Shown here: in pieces, positions 36,816-44,680 of the stretch
Numbering within the stretch: the first letter of the stretch is position 1
Layout: every line of letters begins with the position of its first letter
Source of the DNA: Neogemmobacter tilapiae
Lineage (GTDB): Bacteria > Pseudomonadota > Alphaproteobacteria > Rhodobacterales > Rhodobacteraceae
Length of the DNA stretch: 64,000 nucleotides
Direction of reading: 5' to 3'
Assembly: GCF_014652215.1 (NCBI RefSeq)
Contig: NZ_BMYJ01000002.1
Span: 186,001 to 250,000 of the forward strand
The notes under the pieces: generated by a model
Seen by the model: only the letters and a program-made list of their open reading frames with translations
The model's database searches: none
Told to the model about the DNA's origin: nothing
Position numbers and translations under genes: made by a program

Positions 36816-37205
36816 TTATTCGACATACAGTGTCAGCGTGTATTTCGCCGTCTCATCCCGCCGCGCGGCATTTCGCATCAGATAGACATCCACGACGTAG
36901 TTGCCGCTGGAGGGAATGGTAACGCTTGTCCCGTTGCCATCAATCGAACTGTTGTACATCGCCGCACTGGCCCCCGGCCCTGTGATATTGAAATACAGGC
37001 TGGTGTTCTTTGAATCGAGCTGCACATCCATTTTCTGTCCAGCCGTCACGCCCAGCACATATTGCACCGATTCATACCCTTTCAGATGGCCATGAACCGT
37101 GGTGCCCGAGGTACCCGCCGCAAAATGCACCACATGGCGTTTGACATCATCAGCAAAGGCAGGGGCGGCCAGAGCCAGCATCAGGGACAAAGACAGGATT
37201 TTCAT
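36816..37205 (-). CDS. PliG-like periplasmic g-type lysozyme inhibitor
   Basis: The 129-residue protein has a signal peptide (MKILSLSLMLALAAPAFADD) and a mature domain with the order F-A-A-G-T-S, H-L-K-G-Y-E-S-V-Q-Y, G-Q-K-M-D-V, F-N-I-T-G-P-G, I-P-S-S-G-N-Y and L-M-R-N-A-A-R-R-x-E-T-A-K-Y. This follows closely what I recall of E. coli PliG (YcgK), a periplasmic inhibitor of goose-type lysozyme. Such inhibitors protect the cell wall from host or rival lysozymes. AGGA lies 8 bases before ATG 37205. It seems to head a small operon with the CPBP gene and the two hypotheticals. Confidence 0.72.
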   Translation of the reverse strand: MKILSLSLMLALAAPAFADDVKRHVVHFAAGTSGTTVHGHLKGYESVQYVLGVTAGQKMDVQLDSKNTSLYFNITGPGASAAMYNSSIDGNGTSVTIPSSGNYVVDVYLMRNAARRDETAKYTLTLYVE

Positions 37206-37241
37206 GGGGATATCCTTTCGCAAGATGATTAGCTTTACCTT

Positions 37242-37257
37242 GCGACTTTAAAGTCGC
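37242..37257. promoter_or_regulatory. 16-bp perfect palindrome before the PliG-like gene
   Basis: GCGACTTTAAAGTCGC is a perfect palindrome centred 45 bases upstream of the start, flanked by ACCTT and AAGGT. A related half-site GCGACTTTGCGC occurs at about 37297. It is a candidate operator. Confidence 0.5.
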
Positions 37258-37315
37258 CCCAAGGTAATGCAAGTTTTCATGGCGCAAATTTTTCAGGCGA
37301 CTTTGCGCTGTTACG

Positions 37316-37345
37316 AAAAAGCCGGATCTCGGGCGGAGATCCGGC
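37316..37345 (-). terminator. Terminator downstream of the MORN gene
   Basis: Reverse-strand stem GCCGGATCTC/GAGATCCGGC (37321-37330, 37336-37345, loop of 5) followed by TTTTT (37316-37320). It isolates the MORN transcript from the PliG-like operon. Confidence 0.8.
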
Positions 37346-37388
37346 CTGATTTTATCCCAAACGGGCAGGGACAACAGGGGCTGGTTTG

Positions 37389-37422
37389 TGTATTCCAAAA
37401 ATTAAATATATGATGGAATACA
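37389..37422. promoter_or_regulatory. 9-bp inverted repeat around an AT-rich spacer
   Basis: TGTATTCCA (37389-37397) and TGGAATACA (37414-37422) flank 16 bases made almost only of A and T. It lies 31 bases past the MORN stop, outside the terminator. It could be a hairpin or a pair of operator half-sites. Confidence 0.4.
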
Positions 37423-37453
37423 ACCCCTTACTACCCATTTCACGCGTGAAAAC

Positions 37454-38854
37454 CTACTCGGCCTTCAGCAGCCCATTCTCCCAGTCCCCTTCCGAGACCT
37501 GCCCGCTGGCATAGGTCAGCTTGCCCTTGCCCTGCCGTTTTCCGGCGACGAAATCACCCTCGTAAATATCGCCGTTCGCATAGGTGGCCTTGCCCTTGCC
37601 TTCCATCTCGCCGGCCTTCCAAGCGCCGGAATAACGGAACCCGTCCTGCATGACGATCTCGCCCTGGCCTTCCCTTTCCCCCTTCACGAAAGCGCCGGTA
37701 TAGACCGACCCGTCCGCATAGGTGGCGACCCCTTGGCCGTCCCGCAGCCCATCCTTGAAATCGCCATTATAGGAATACCCGCCGGGATAGGTCATGACCC
37801 CTTTGCCCTCGGGCTTGGCGGCCTTGAACTGGCCTTCATAGGCGACCTCGCCCGCATAGGTGGCCTTGCCCGTGCCCTCGATCACGCCCGCTTTCCAGTC
37901 GCCCTCATACCAGGTTCCGTCCGGATAATTGATGCGTCCCTTGCCCTCGGCCTTGCCGGCCTTGACGGCACCTTCATAGACGGACCCGTCTGGATAGACG
38001 ATCTTGCCCGTCCCCTCCATCTGATCGGCCTTCCAATCGCCGTCATAGGCATAGCGATCCGTCCCGGTGAAGACGCCCTTGCCTTCCTTCTTGTCCTTCA
38101 CGAACCCGCCGTCATAAACCGCCCCGTTCGCATAGGTGACCTTGCCCTTGCCCTCACGCAGCCCATTGACGAACGCGCCTTCATAGACATCCCCATTCGG
38201 CTGGGTCAGCTTGCCCGTGCCGTTGATCTGCCCCGCCGTCCATTGGCCGACATAGGTCAGCCCCCCCGGAAGGATCAACGTGCCATCCCCCGCACGTTCC
38301 CCGGCTTTGAAGGCCCCTTCGTATTTCGTCCCGTCGGAATAGGTGATGACCCCCGCGCCTTCCTTGACGCCTTTCAGCCAGTCGCCGTCATAGATCGTGC
38401 CGTTCGGGCTGGTCAGCTTGCCCTTGCCCTCATGCACCCCCGCCACCACGGCCCCTTCATAGATCGACTTGTCCGCATAGGTGATCTTGCCCGTGCCGGT
38501 CATCTGGCCGTCCGTCCAGTCGCCCTCATAGGTGCCGCCATCGGCAAAGGTGATCTTGCCCTTGCCCGCCGGTTTGCCGCCCGCGAATTCGCCTTCATAG
38601 ACCGAGCCATTGGGGAACCGGGCGGTGCCTTGGCCCTTGATTTCGCCGTTGACCCAAGCGCCGGTGTATTCATAGCCATTGGGCAGCCGATAGGTGCCGG
38701 TGCCGTCCTGCTTCCCCTCGGCGTTGAAGGTGCCCTCATAAACGCTGCCATCGGCATATTGTTTGATGACGACCTCACCCTGCGCCATCGCCCCTTGGGT
38801 CAGGGTCAGGGCGACGGTCAGGGCCAAAGCGCCCTTGGTTGCAAGCTTGAACAT
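37454..38854 (-). CDS. Secreted MORN-repeat protein
   Basis: The 466-residue protein has a signal peptide (MFKLATKGALALTVALTLTQ, cleavage after A-M-A) and then an almost unbroken array of 18-19 MORN repeats of 23 residues (pattern Y-A-D-G-S-x-Y-E-G-x-F-x-x-G-x-x-x-G-x-G) to the C terminus. MORN arrays form long beta ribbons that bind lipids or proteins. With a Sec signal and no anchor it should be periplasmic or secreted. A strong terminator lies downstream. The repeat number may vary between strains because of internal homology. Confidence 0.9.
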   Translation of the reverse strand: MFKLATKGALALTVALTLTQGAMAQGEVVIKQYADGSVYEGTFNAEGKQDGTGTYRLPNGYEYTGAWVNGEIKGQGTARFPNGSVYEGEFAGGKPAGKGKITFADGGTYEGDWTDGQMTGTGKITYADKSIYEGAVVAGVHEGKGKLTSPNGTIYDGDWLKGVKEGAGVITYSDGTKYEGAFKAGERAGDGTLILPGGLTYVGQWTAGQINGTGKLTQPNGDVYEGAFVNGLREGKGKVTYANGAVYDGGFVKDKKEGKGVFTGTDRYAYDGDWKADQMEGTGKIVYPDGSVYEGAVKAGKAEGKGRINYPDGTWYEGDWKAGVIEGTGKATYAGEVAYEGQFKAAKPEGKGVMTYPGGYSYNGDFKDGLRDGQGVATYADGSVYTGAFVKGEREGQGEIVMQDGFRYSGAWKAGEMEGKGKATYANGDIYEGDFVAGKRQGKGKLTYASGQVSEGDWENGLLKAE

Positions 38855-39007
38855 GATACCCCGGCCTCCCCGCCGTTTGCGCTAACTTGGGCGCGCTTGA
38901 TGGAAGCCTAAACCGTTTGCGGGGATTCGGACAAGTTCGGATCGGCCACCTTTCGCTTTCGGGACGAAGGGGATAGCTTTGTGCGAAATGTCCCGAAAGG
39001 TGAAACG

Positions 39008-40666
39008 ATGACCGACCATTTCCGACTGACCCTCGCCCAATTGAACCCAAGCTTGGGCGATCTGCGGGGCAATGCGGAAAAGGCGCGGAAGGCCTGGGCC
39101 GAGGGCAAGGCCGCAGGCGCGCATATGGTGGCGCTGACGGAAATGTTCCTGACGGGCTATCAGACGCAGGATCTGATCCTGAAACCGGCCTTTCTGGCCG
39201 ATTGCGCGACGGTTCTGGCGCAGTTGGCGGCGGATTGTGCGGAGGGCCCCGCTTTGGGGATCGGCGCACCCTATGTGCAGGATGGCCAGATTTATAACGC
39301 CTATCACATCTTGCAGGGGGGAAAGGTGACGGCGGTGGTGCTGAAACATCATCTGCCGAACAACGCGGTTTTCGATGAAAAGCGGGTGTTCACGCCCGCC
39401 GATGTGCATGGGCCCTATGTGGTGGATGGGGTGCGGATCGGCTCACCCATTTGTGAGGATGCCTGGCACCCCGATGTGGCGGAAACGCTGGCGGAAACGG
39501 GGGCTGAGATCTTGCTGGTGCCGAACGGGTCGCCCTATCATCGGGGAAAGCCGAACCTGCGGCTGAACCTGATGGTGGAACGGGTCGTCGAAACCGGCTT
39601 GCCGCTGGTCTATCTGAACATGGTTGGCGGGCAGGATGATCAGGTGTTTGACGGATCCTCGATGGTCTTGAACGGGGGCGGCCAATTGGCGGTGCAGATG
39701 CCGCAGTTTGATGAATGCGTGACCCATGTCGATTTCCGCCGCACCGCAAGGGGATGGGAGGCGGATCAGGGGATGCTGGCCGCGCTGCCGCCGATTGGCG
39801 AGGCGGATTACCGGGCCTGTGTGCTTTCTCTTGCCGATTACATGGCGAAGACGGGGTTCAAAAAGGCGGTGCTGGGCCTGTCGGGGGGGATCGACAGCGC
39901 GATTGTGGCGGCGATGGCTTGTGACGCTTTGGGGCCGGAAAATGTGCATTGTGTGATGCTGCCCAGCGAATTCACCAGCCAGCATTCGCTGGATGACGCT
40001 GCCGATTGTGCGGGGCGGCTGGGCTGCCGGTTGGACACCTTGCCCATCACGGCGGCGCAAAAGGCGGTGGGGGAAACCTTAGCGGGGTTGTTTGAGGGGT
40101 TGGAGCCGGGGATTGCTGAGGAAAACATCCAAAGCCGTCTGCGCGGTGTGATGCTGATGGCGCTGTCGAACAAGTTCGGAGCGATGCTGCTGACGACGGG
40201 GAACAAGTCGGAAATGGCGGTGGGTTATTGCACGATCTATGGCGACATGAACGGCGGCTATAACCCGGTCAAGGACATGTACAAGACGCGCATGTTCCTG
40301 ACGGCGCGGTGGCGGAACGAAAACCATCGGGATTGGATGAAGGGGCCTGCGGGCGAGGTGATCCCGGAGCGGATTTTGACGAAAGCGCCAAGCGCCGAGC
40401 TGCGGGCGAACCAGACCGATCAGGACAGCCTGCCGCCCTATGAGGTGCTGGACGACATTCTGGAATGCCTAGTGGAAAAGGACATGTCGGTGGCGGAAAT
40501 TGTTGCCAAAGGACATGACCGGACGGTGGTGAAAAAGGTCGAAAGCCTGCTCTATATCGCCGAATACAAGCGGTTCCAGTCTGCCCCTGGCACGCGGCTG
40601 ACGCAAAAGGCGTTCTGGCTGGATCGGCGCTATCCGATTGCGAACCGGTGGCGGGATCAGAGTTAA
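39008..40666 (+). CDS. nadE: Glutamine-dependent NAD+ synthetase
   Basis: The 552-residue enzyme has an N-terminal nitrilase-type glutaminase domain (Glu in L-T-E-M-F, Lys in L-K-H-H-L-P-N, Cys in I-C-E-D-A-W) and a C-terminal ATP pyrophosphatase domain with G-L-S-G-G-I-D-S. It amidates deamido-NAD to NAD+ using ammonia channelled from glutamine. AAAGG lies 9 bases before ATG 39008; an in-frame start at 38981 is less likely. Confidence 0.96.
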   Translation: MTDHFRLTLAQLNPSLGDLRGNAEKARKAWAEGKAAGAHMVALTEMFLTGYQTQDLILKPAFLADCATVLAQLAADCAEGPALGIGAPYVQDGQIYNAYHILQGGKVTAVVLKHHLPNNAVFDEKRVFTPADVHGPYVVDGVRIGSPICEDAWHPDVAETLAETGAEILLVPNGSPYHRGKPNLRLNLMVERVVETGLPLVYLNMVGGQDDQVFDGSSMVLNGGGQLAVQMPQFDECVTHVDFRRTARGWEADQGMLAALPPIGEADYRACVLSLADYMAKTGFKKAVLGLSGGIDSAIVAAMACDALGPENVHCVMLPSEFTSQHSLDDAADCAGRLGCRLDTLPITAAQKAVGETLAGLFEGLEPGIAEENIQSRLRGVMLMALSNKFGAMLLTTGNKSEMAVGYCTIYGDMNGGYNPVKDMYKTRMFLTARWRNENHRDWMKGPAGEVIPERILTKAPSAELRANQTDQDSLPPYEVLDDILECLVEKDMSVAEIVAKGHDRTVVKKVESLLYIAEYKRFQSAPGTRLTQKAFWLDRRYPIANRWRDQS

Positions 40667-40747
40667 CGATTAACGGTTGTCAAACAGACCGCCCGGCGAC
40701 CAGCCGGGCCGCGCACACCCGCGGCCCTCTTCTCCTGTCGTCTTGCG

Positions 40748-40768
40748 GCCCCGGGTCAAGCCCGGGGC
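40748..40768. terminator. Hairpin between convergent nadE and PfkB-type gene
   Basis: Perfect stem GCCCCGGG/CCCGGGGC (40748-40755, 40761-40768, loop TCAAG). This CCGGGTCAAGCCCGG motif recurs between genes in many alphaproteobacteria. No long T run; it may serve both strands. Confidence 0.5.
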
Positions 40769-40778
40769 GACCTTGTTC

Positions 40779-41729
40779 CTAAATCGCGCTCACTTCGCAT
40801 TGCGGCAGCAGGGCCTTCACATCCTCCAACCGGCACAGTTGCGTGGCATCGGTCGTCACCGCCGCGCTGGCCGCCGCACAGCCCCAGGCCAGTGCCTGTT
40901 CGGGCGTTTCGTCCCGCGCCATGGCCAGCACAAAGGCCGCGACAAAGCTGTCGCCTGCGCCCACGGTGCTTTTCACTTTGACCTTCGCCGCCTTGGCGAA
41001 AACCCGGCGGTCGGCCAGTGCAAGAATATTCCCCTCGGCCCCGCGCGCCATGATCACCTGTTCGGCCACACCGCGATGCACCAAGGATTGCGCGAAATCG
41101 GCGGTGTCCTTCTGGGTGGTCAGCTTGCGGCCGGCCAGACCTTCGGCCTCTTCCGTATCCATCCGCAACACGGCCAGACCGGGGATCGGGCTTTTCATCG
41201 CCTGCACCAAGGCCGCACCGGAAGTATCCAGTACCACGCGCGAACCCAGCATCGAAGCCGCCAGTTGTGCCGGGAAGTCGGCGGGCACGCCGGGCGGCTG
41301 GCTGCCGGAAATCACCGACAGACCGCCGGGGCGGGAGGTGGCGCGCAGCAGGGTAAAGACGCGAGCGCGTTCAGTCTCGGTCCACAGCGGGCCGGGCAGC
41401 ATGAAACGGAACTGTTTGCCGGTCGCATCCTCGGTCACGGTCAGGCTTTGGCGCGTTTCACCGGGGCCAAGGATGGACAGGAAGGTGACGCCTTCGGCCC
41501 GGATCAACCCGGCCAGACGGTCGCCCGTCAAGCCACCCAAAGCCACCAAGGCCAGCGAATCCCCCCCCAAGGCTTTCACCGCGCGGCTGACGTTCAAGCC
41601 ACCGCCGCCCGGATCCAGCAGGGGTTCCGAACAGCGCAATTTGTGACCGGGTTCCATCGTGGCCACGCTGGTTGCCATGTCCAGCGCCGGGTTCAGGGTC
41701 AGGGTCAAGATCGGGTGGGTCTGAGTCAT
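40779..41729 (-). CDS. PfkB-family hexose-phosphate kinase (1-phosphofructokinase type)
   Basis: The 316-residue ribokinase-family enzyme begins with T-L-T-L-N-P-A-L-D, has the substrate site D-P-G-G-G-G-L-N-V-S-R-A and the C-terminal P-loop/catalytic block S-T-V-G-A-G-D-S-F-V-A. This places it with FruK, PfkB and LacC kinases, which phosphorylate fructose 1-phosphate, fructose 6-phosphate or tagatose 6-phosphate. No fructose PTS gene is adjacent, so an E. coli PfkB-like role is as likely as FruK. It is a single-gene unit. Confidence 0.85.
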   Translation of the reverse strand: MTQTHPILTLTLNPALDMATSVATMEPGHKLRCSEPLLDPGGGGLNVSRAVKALGGDSLALVALGGLTGDRLAGLIRAEGVTFLSILGPGETRQSLTVTEDATGKQFRFMLPGPLWTETERARVFTLLRATSRPGGLSVISGSQPPGVPADFPAQLAASMLGSRVVLDTSGAALVQAMKSPIPGLAVLRMDTEEAEGLAGRKLTTQKDTADFAQSLVHRGVAEQVIMARGAEGNILALADRRVFAKAAKVKVKSTVGAGDSFVAAFVLAMARDETPEQALAWGCAAASAAVTTDATQLCRLEDVKALLPQCEVSAI

Positions 41730-41822
41730 CGGGGCCTCCTGTTACCGCTATCATAGTGAAGCGAAGGCCCTGAGGAAACATTTTCGTGCAGGCCAGCGGT
41801 TGAGCCGCTGACCTGCGGGATT

Positions 41823-42746
41823 TTAGCCGTTCAACAGCATCTGATAGCTGGCCGGGACATAGCGGAAACCGCTGTCGCGGGTCTCGACATAACCAAGGCC
41901 GGGGAAGGGCATGTGATAGCCGATAAAGGGAATTTTGTCGGCGGCGAGCATGCCCAAGACAGTTTTGCGCGTCGCCGCCGCTGCCGCCTTGTCAGCATCA
42001 AAGCGGACTTCCCAATCGGGATAGGCAAGGGACCAGACATAGTGGTTCGCCGTATCGGCGGTCAGAATCAGGTTCTGGCCGTTGCTTTCCAGCCGATAGG
42101 CGAAATGGCCCGGTGAATGGCCAAAGGCGGCCATCGCGGTGATGCCAGACACGACCGAACCACCATCGTCCAGCATGGTCATCTTGTCGGACAGGGGTTT
42201 CACCAGCTTGTCGAAACCTTCGTTCCCCGCCGCCGACCAATGGTTGTGTTCGATGGCTCCCGTCACATAGCGGGCGTTGGGAAAGGTCGGCCCCGCATCG
42301 CCCGCAATCCCGCCGATATGGTCGCCGTGCATATGGGTCAGCACGACGATATCGACCTGATCCGGGGTATAGCCTGCATTGGCCAGAACGGCGGTGATCG
42401 CGTCGGGGGCAAGACCTGTGTCGAACAGCACCAGTTCACTGCCGGTGTTGACGATGGTGGGGGTAAAGAAGTTCTGCGCTTTGTCCGCTGGGATGAAATT
42501 GGCGGCAGAGGCCGCCGCGAATTCATCATCGCTGACATTCAGCCCAAAGGTTTCGCGCGGCGTTTCGTTCAGGCGCGTGCCCGCGAGCAGGGTTGTCACC
42601 TCAAAATCGCCCAGCTTAAAGCGGTTGAAGCTGGGGGTCGCGGCCCCAAGGGGTTCGGCTTTGGCCATGGAAACCTGCGGGGCGAGGGCGGTAAGGGGAA
42701 GCGTTGCACTGGCAAGAAGGGCGTGACGTCGGGAAAGCATCGGCAT
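41823..42746 (-). CDS. Tat-exported MBL-fold metallohydrolase
   Basis: The 307-residue protein has a twin-arginine signal (L-S-R-R-H-A-L-L-A-S, hydrophobic stretch, cleavage about residue 28) and the metallo-beta-lactamase fold motif T-H-M-H-G-D-H-I-G-G, a later G-H-S-P-G-H and the Asp in L-T-A-D-T-A-N-H. It should act in the periplasm on an ester or lactone, as in quorum-quenching lactonases and alkylsulfatase relatives; the substrate is unknown. AGGAG precedes ATG 42746 by 6 bases. Confidence 0.87.
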   Translation of the reverse strand: MPMLSRRHALLASATLPLTALAPQVSMAKAEPLGAATPSFNRFKLGDFEVTTLLAGTRLNETPRETFGLNVSDDEFAAASAANFIPADKAQNFFTPTIVNTGSELVLFDTGLAPDAITAVLANAGYTPDQVDIVVLTHMHGDHIGGIAGDAGPTFPNARYVTGAIEHNHWSAAGNEGFDKLVKPLSDKMTMLDDGGSVVSGITAMAAFGHSPGHFAYRLESNGQNLILTADTANHYVWSLAYPDWEVRFDADKAAAAATRKTVLGMLAADKIPFIGYHMPFPGLGYVETRDSGFRYVPASYQMLLNG

Positions 42747-42817
42747 CGTCGTCTCCTGTCTGATGGATCAGACGATCCTAGTCCGACAATTTCCCTTGGC
42801 CATTCACGGCTGCGTGT

Positions 42818-43216
42818 TCATTCCCACCAGCGGTCGATTTCGGCAATCTGCTCATCGGTCCAGCCAAAGTGATGCGCCAGTTCATGCACCATGACATGCG
42901 ACACCAGATGCGACAGGCCGATGTCGCCGCGTTCGGCCCATTCGTCCAAAATCGGCCTGCGGAACAGCCAGATCATGTCGGGCTGCATCTGTTGATCCAT
43001 CACCGACTTTTCGGTCAGGGGGATGCCGTCATACAGCCCGGTCAGCGAATAGGGATCATCCAGATCCATCTCATCCGCCATATCTTCGGATGGGAAATCC
43101 TCCACCCTGATCACGATGGCTTGGGCCGCGCGGGCATAGATCGGCGGCAGGTTCGACAGGGCGGCCAGGGCGAGGGTTTCGATGTCGGCAAGCGAGGGGG
43201 GCAAAATGTCATCCAT
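42818..43216 (-). CDS. Small metallopeptidase-family (zincin-like) protein
   Basis: The 132-residue acidic protein starts MDDILPPSLADIETLALAAL and carries H-V-M-V-H-E-L-A-H-H-F-G-W-T-D-E near its end, the H-E-L-x-H zincin motif of the short 'metallopeptidase family' (DUF1025-type) proteins. Their substrates are unknown. A longer in-frame reading exists, but the ATG at 43216 gives the normal family length. No strong ribosome site is visible. It is divergent from gltX with a 99-base gap. Confidence 0.85.
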   Translation of the reverse strand: MDDILPPSLADIETLALAALSNLPPIYARAAQAIVIRVEDFPSEDMADEMDLDDPYSLTGLYDGIPLTEKSVMDQQMQPDMIWLFRRPILDEWAERGDIGLSHLVSHVMVHELAHHFGWTDEQIAEIDRWWE

Positions 43217-43315
43217 CGCGGTGATATAGGGCCTGTGCGTCCATGCTGCCAGAGGCTGAACTGGACAAGCCCGCAGCACTATGACAGACCACCGGGGTTC
43301 CCGAAGGAGCCTGAA

Positions 43316-44641
43316 ATGACCACCGTTACCCGCTTTGCCCCGTCGCCCACCGGCTATATCCACATTGGCAATCTGCGCACCGCGCTGATGAACTATCTGA
43401 TCGCCCGGAAATCCGGCGGCCAGTTCATTCTGCGTCTGGATGACACCGATCAGGAACGCTCCAAACAGGAATATGCCGACGGGATCATGGCCGATCTGGA
43501 ATGGCTGGGCCTGCATTGGGACCGGGTGGAAAAGCAATCGCTGCGGATGGATCGCTATCGCACGGTGGCCGAAGAATTGAAGGCGAAGGGGCGTTTTTAC
43601 GAATGCTTTGAAACGCCGGTCGAGCTGGACCTAAAGCGCAAAAAGCAACTGAACATGGGCAAGCCGCCGGTCTATGACCGCGCCAGCCTGAAGCTGGACG
43701 AGGCGGGGCGCGCGGCACAACGGGCCGAGGGCAAGCCGGGTTACTGGCGGTTCCTGCTGGATCAGAACCGGATCGAATGGGAGGATGGCATCGTCGGGCC
43801 AATTTCGATTGATGCGGCCAGCGTGTCGGACCCGGTGCTGATCCGGGCGGATGGGCAGGTGCTTTATACCTTTGCCTCGTCGGTGGACGATGTCGATATG
43901 GGTGTCACGAACATCGTGCGCGGGGCCGACCACGTAACGAACACGGCGACGCAGATTCAGATCATGCAGGCGATGGGGGGCACGCCGCCCAGCTTTGCGC
44001 ACCACAGCCTTTTGACGGGGGCGCAGGGGGAAGAGCTGTCGAAACGTCTGGGCACCTTGTCGCTGCGCGACCTGCGGGCGGCGGGGGTGCAACCGATGGC
44101 GCTGCTGTCGCTGATGGCACGGTTGGGATCGTCAAAGCCCGTGGAATTGTTTGGCTCGCTGGAAGAGCTGGCCGATGGCTTTGATGTAGGCAGTTTCGGC
44201 ACCGCGCCGACCAAGTTCAACGCCGAAGACCTTTGGCCTTTGACCCGCGCCCACAACGCTGCGCTGCCGTTTGAGGCGGTGGCGGATCGGATCGCGGCTT
44301 TGGGTGTGCCCGCTGACAAGGCGCAGGCCTTTTGGGCTGTGGCGCGGGAGAACATCACCAAGCTGGAAGATCTGGAAGGCTGGTGGGTGCTATTGCGCGA
44401 TGGGGCTGAACCGCTGGTGGCCCCTGAGGATGCCGATTTCGTGGCCCAAGCGCTGACCATGCTGCCGCCCTTGCCCTATACGGCGGCAAGCTGGGGCGAA
44501 TGGACGGGTGCGGTCAAGGCCGCAACGGGGCGCAGCGGCAAGGGGCTGTTCCAGCCGCTGCGGCGGGCGCTGACCGGGATGGACCGGGGGCCGGACATGT
44601 CGGCCCTGATGGCGCTGATGGAAAAGGCCCCGCGCCAGTAA
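43316..44641 (+). CDS. gltX: Glutamate--tRNA ligase
   Basis: The 441-residue class I synthetase has the HIGH-type motif Y-I-H-I-G-N-L-R-T-A and the KMSKS-type motif E-L-S-K-R-L-G. It charges tRNA-Glu; alphaproteobacteria usually have two GltX copies, one of which charges tRNA-Gln with glutamate for the amidotransferase route. This one is at the short end of the family. AAGGAG precedes ATG 43316 by 7 bases, and a terminator follows directly. Confidence 0.94.
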   Translation: MTTVTRFAPSPTGYIHIGNLRTALMNYLIARKSGGQFILRLDDTDQERSKQEYADGIMADLEWLGLHWDRVEKQSLRMDRYRTVAEELKAKGRFYECFETPVELDLKRKKQLNMGKPPVYDRASLKLDEAGRAAQRAEGKPGYWRFLLDQNRIEWEDGIVGPISIDAASVSDPVLIRADGQVLYTFASSVDDVDMGVTNIVRGADHVTNTATQIQIMQAMGGTPPSFAHHSLLTGAQGEELSKRLGTLSLRDLRAAGVQPMALLSLMARLGSSKPVELFGSLEELADGFDVGSFGTAPTKFNAEDLWPLTRAHNAALPFEAVADRIAALGVPADKAQAFWAVARENITKLEDLEGWWVLLRDGAEPLVAPEDADFVAQALTMLPPLPYTAASWGEWTGAVKAATGRSGKGLFQPLRRALTGMDRGPDMSALMALMEKAPRQ

Positions 44642-44646
44642 CCGCC

Positions 44647-44670
44647 AAGGCCGCCCAAGGGGCGGCCTTT
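44647..44670 (+). terminator. gltX terminator
   Basis: Perfect 9-bp stem AAGGCCGCC/GGCGGCCTT (44647-44655, 44661-44669) ending in TTT, 6 bases after the gltX stop. Confidence 0.75.
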
Positions 44671-44680
44671 CACATTCGGG

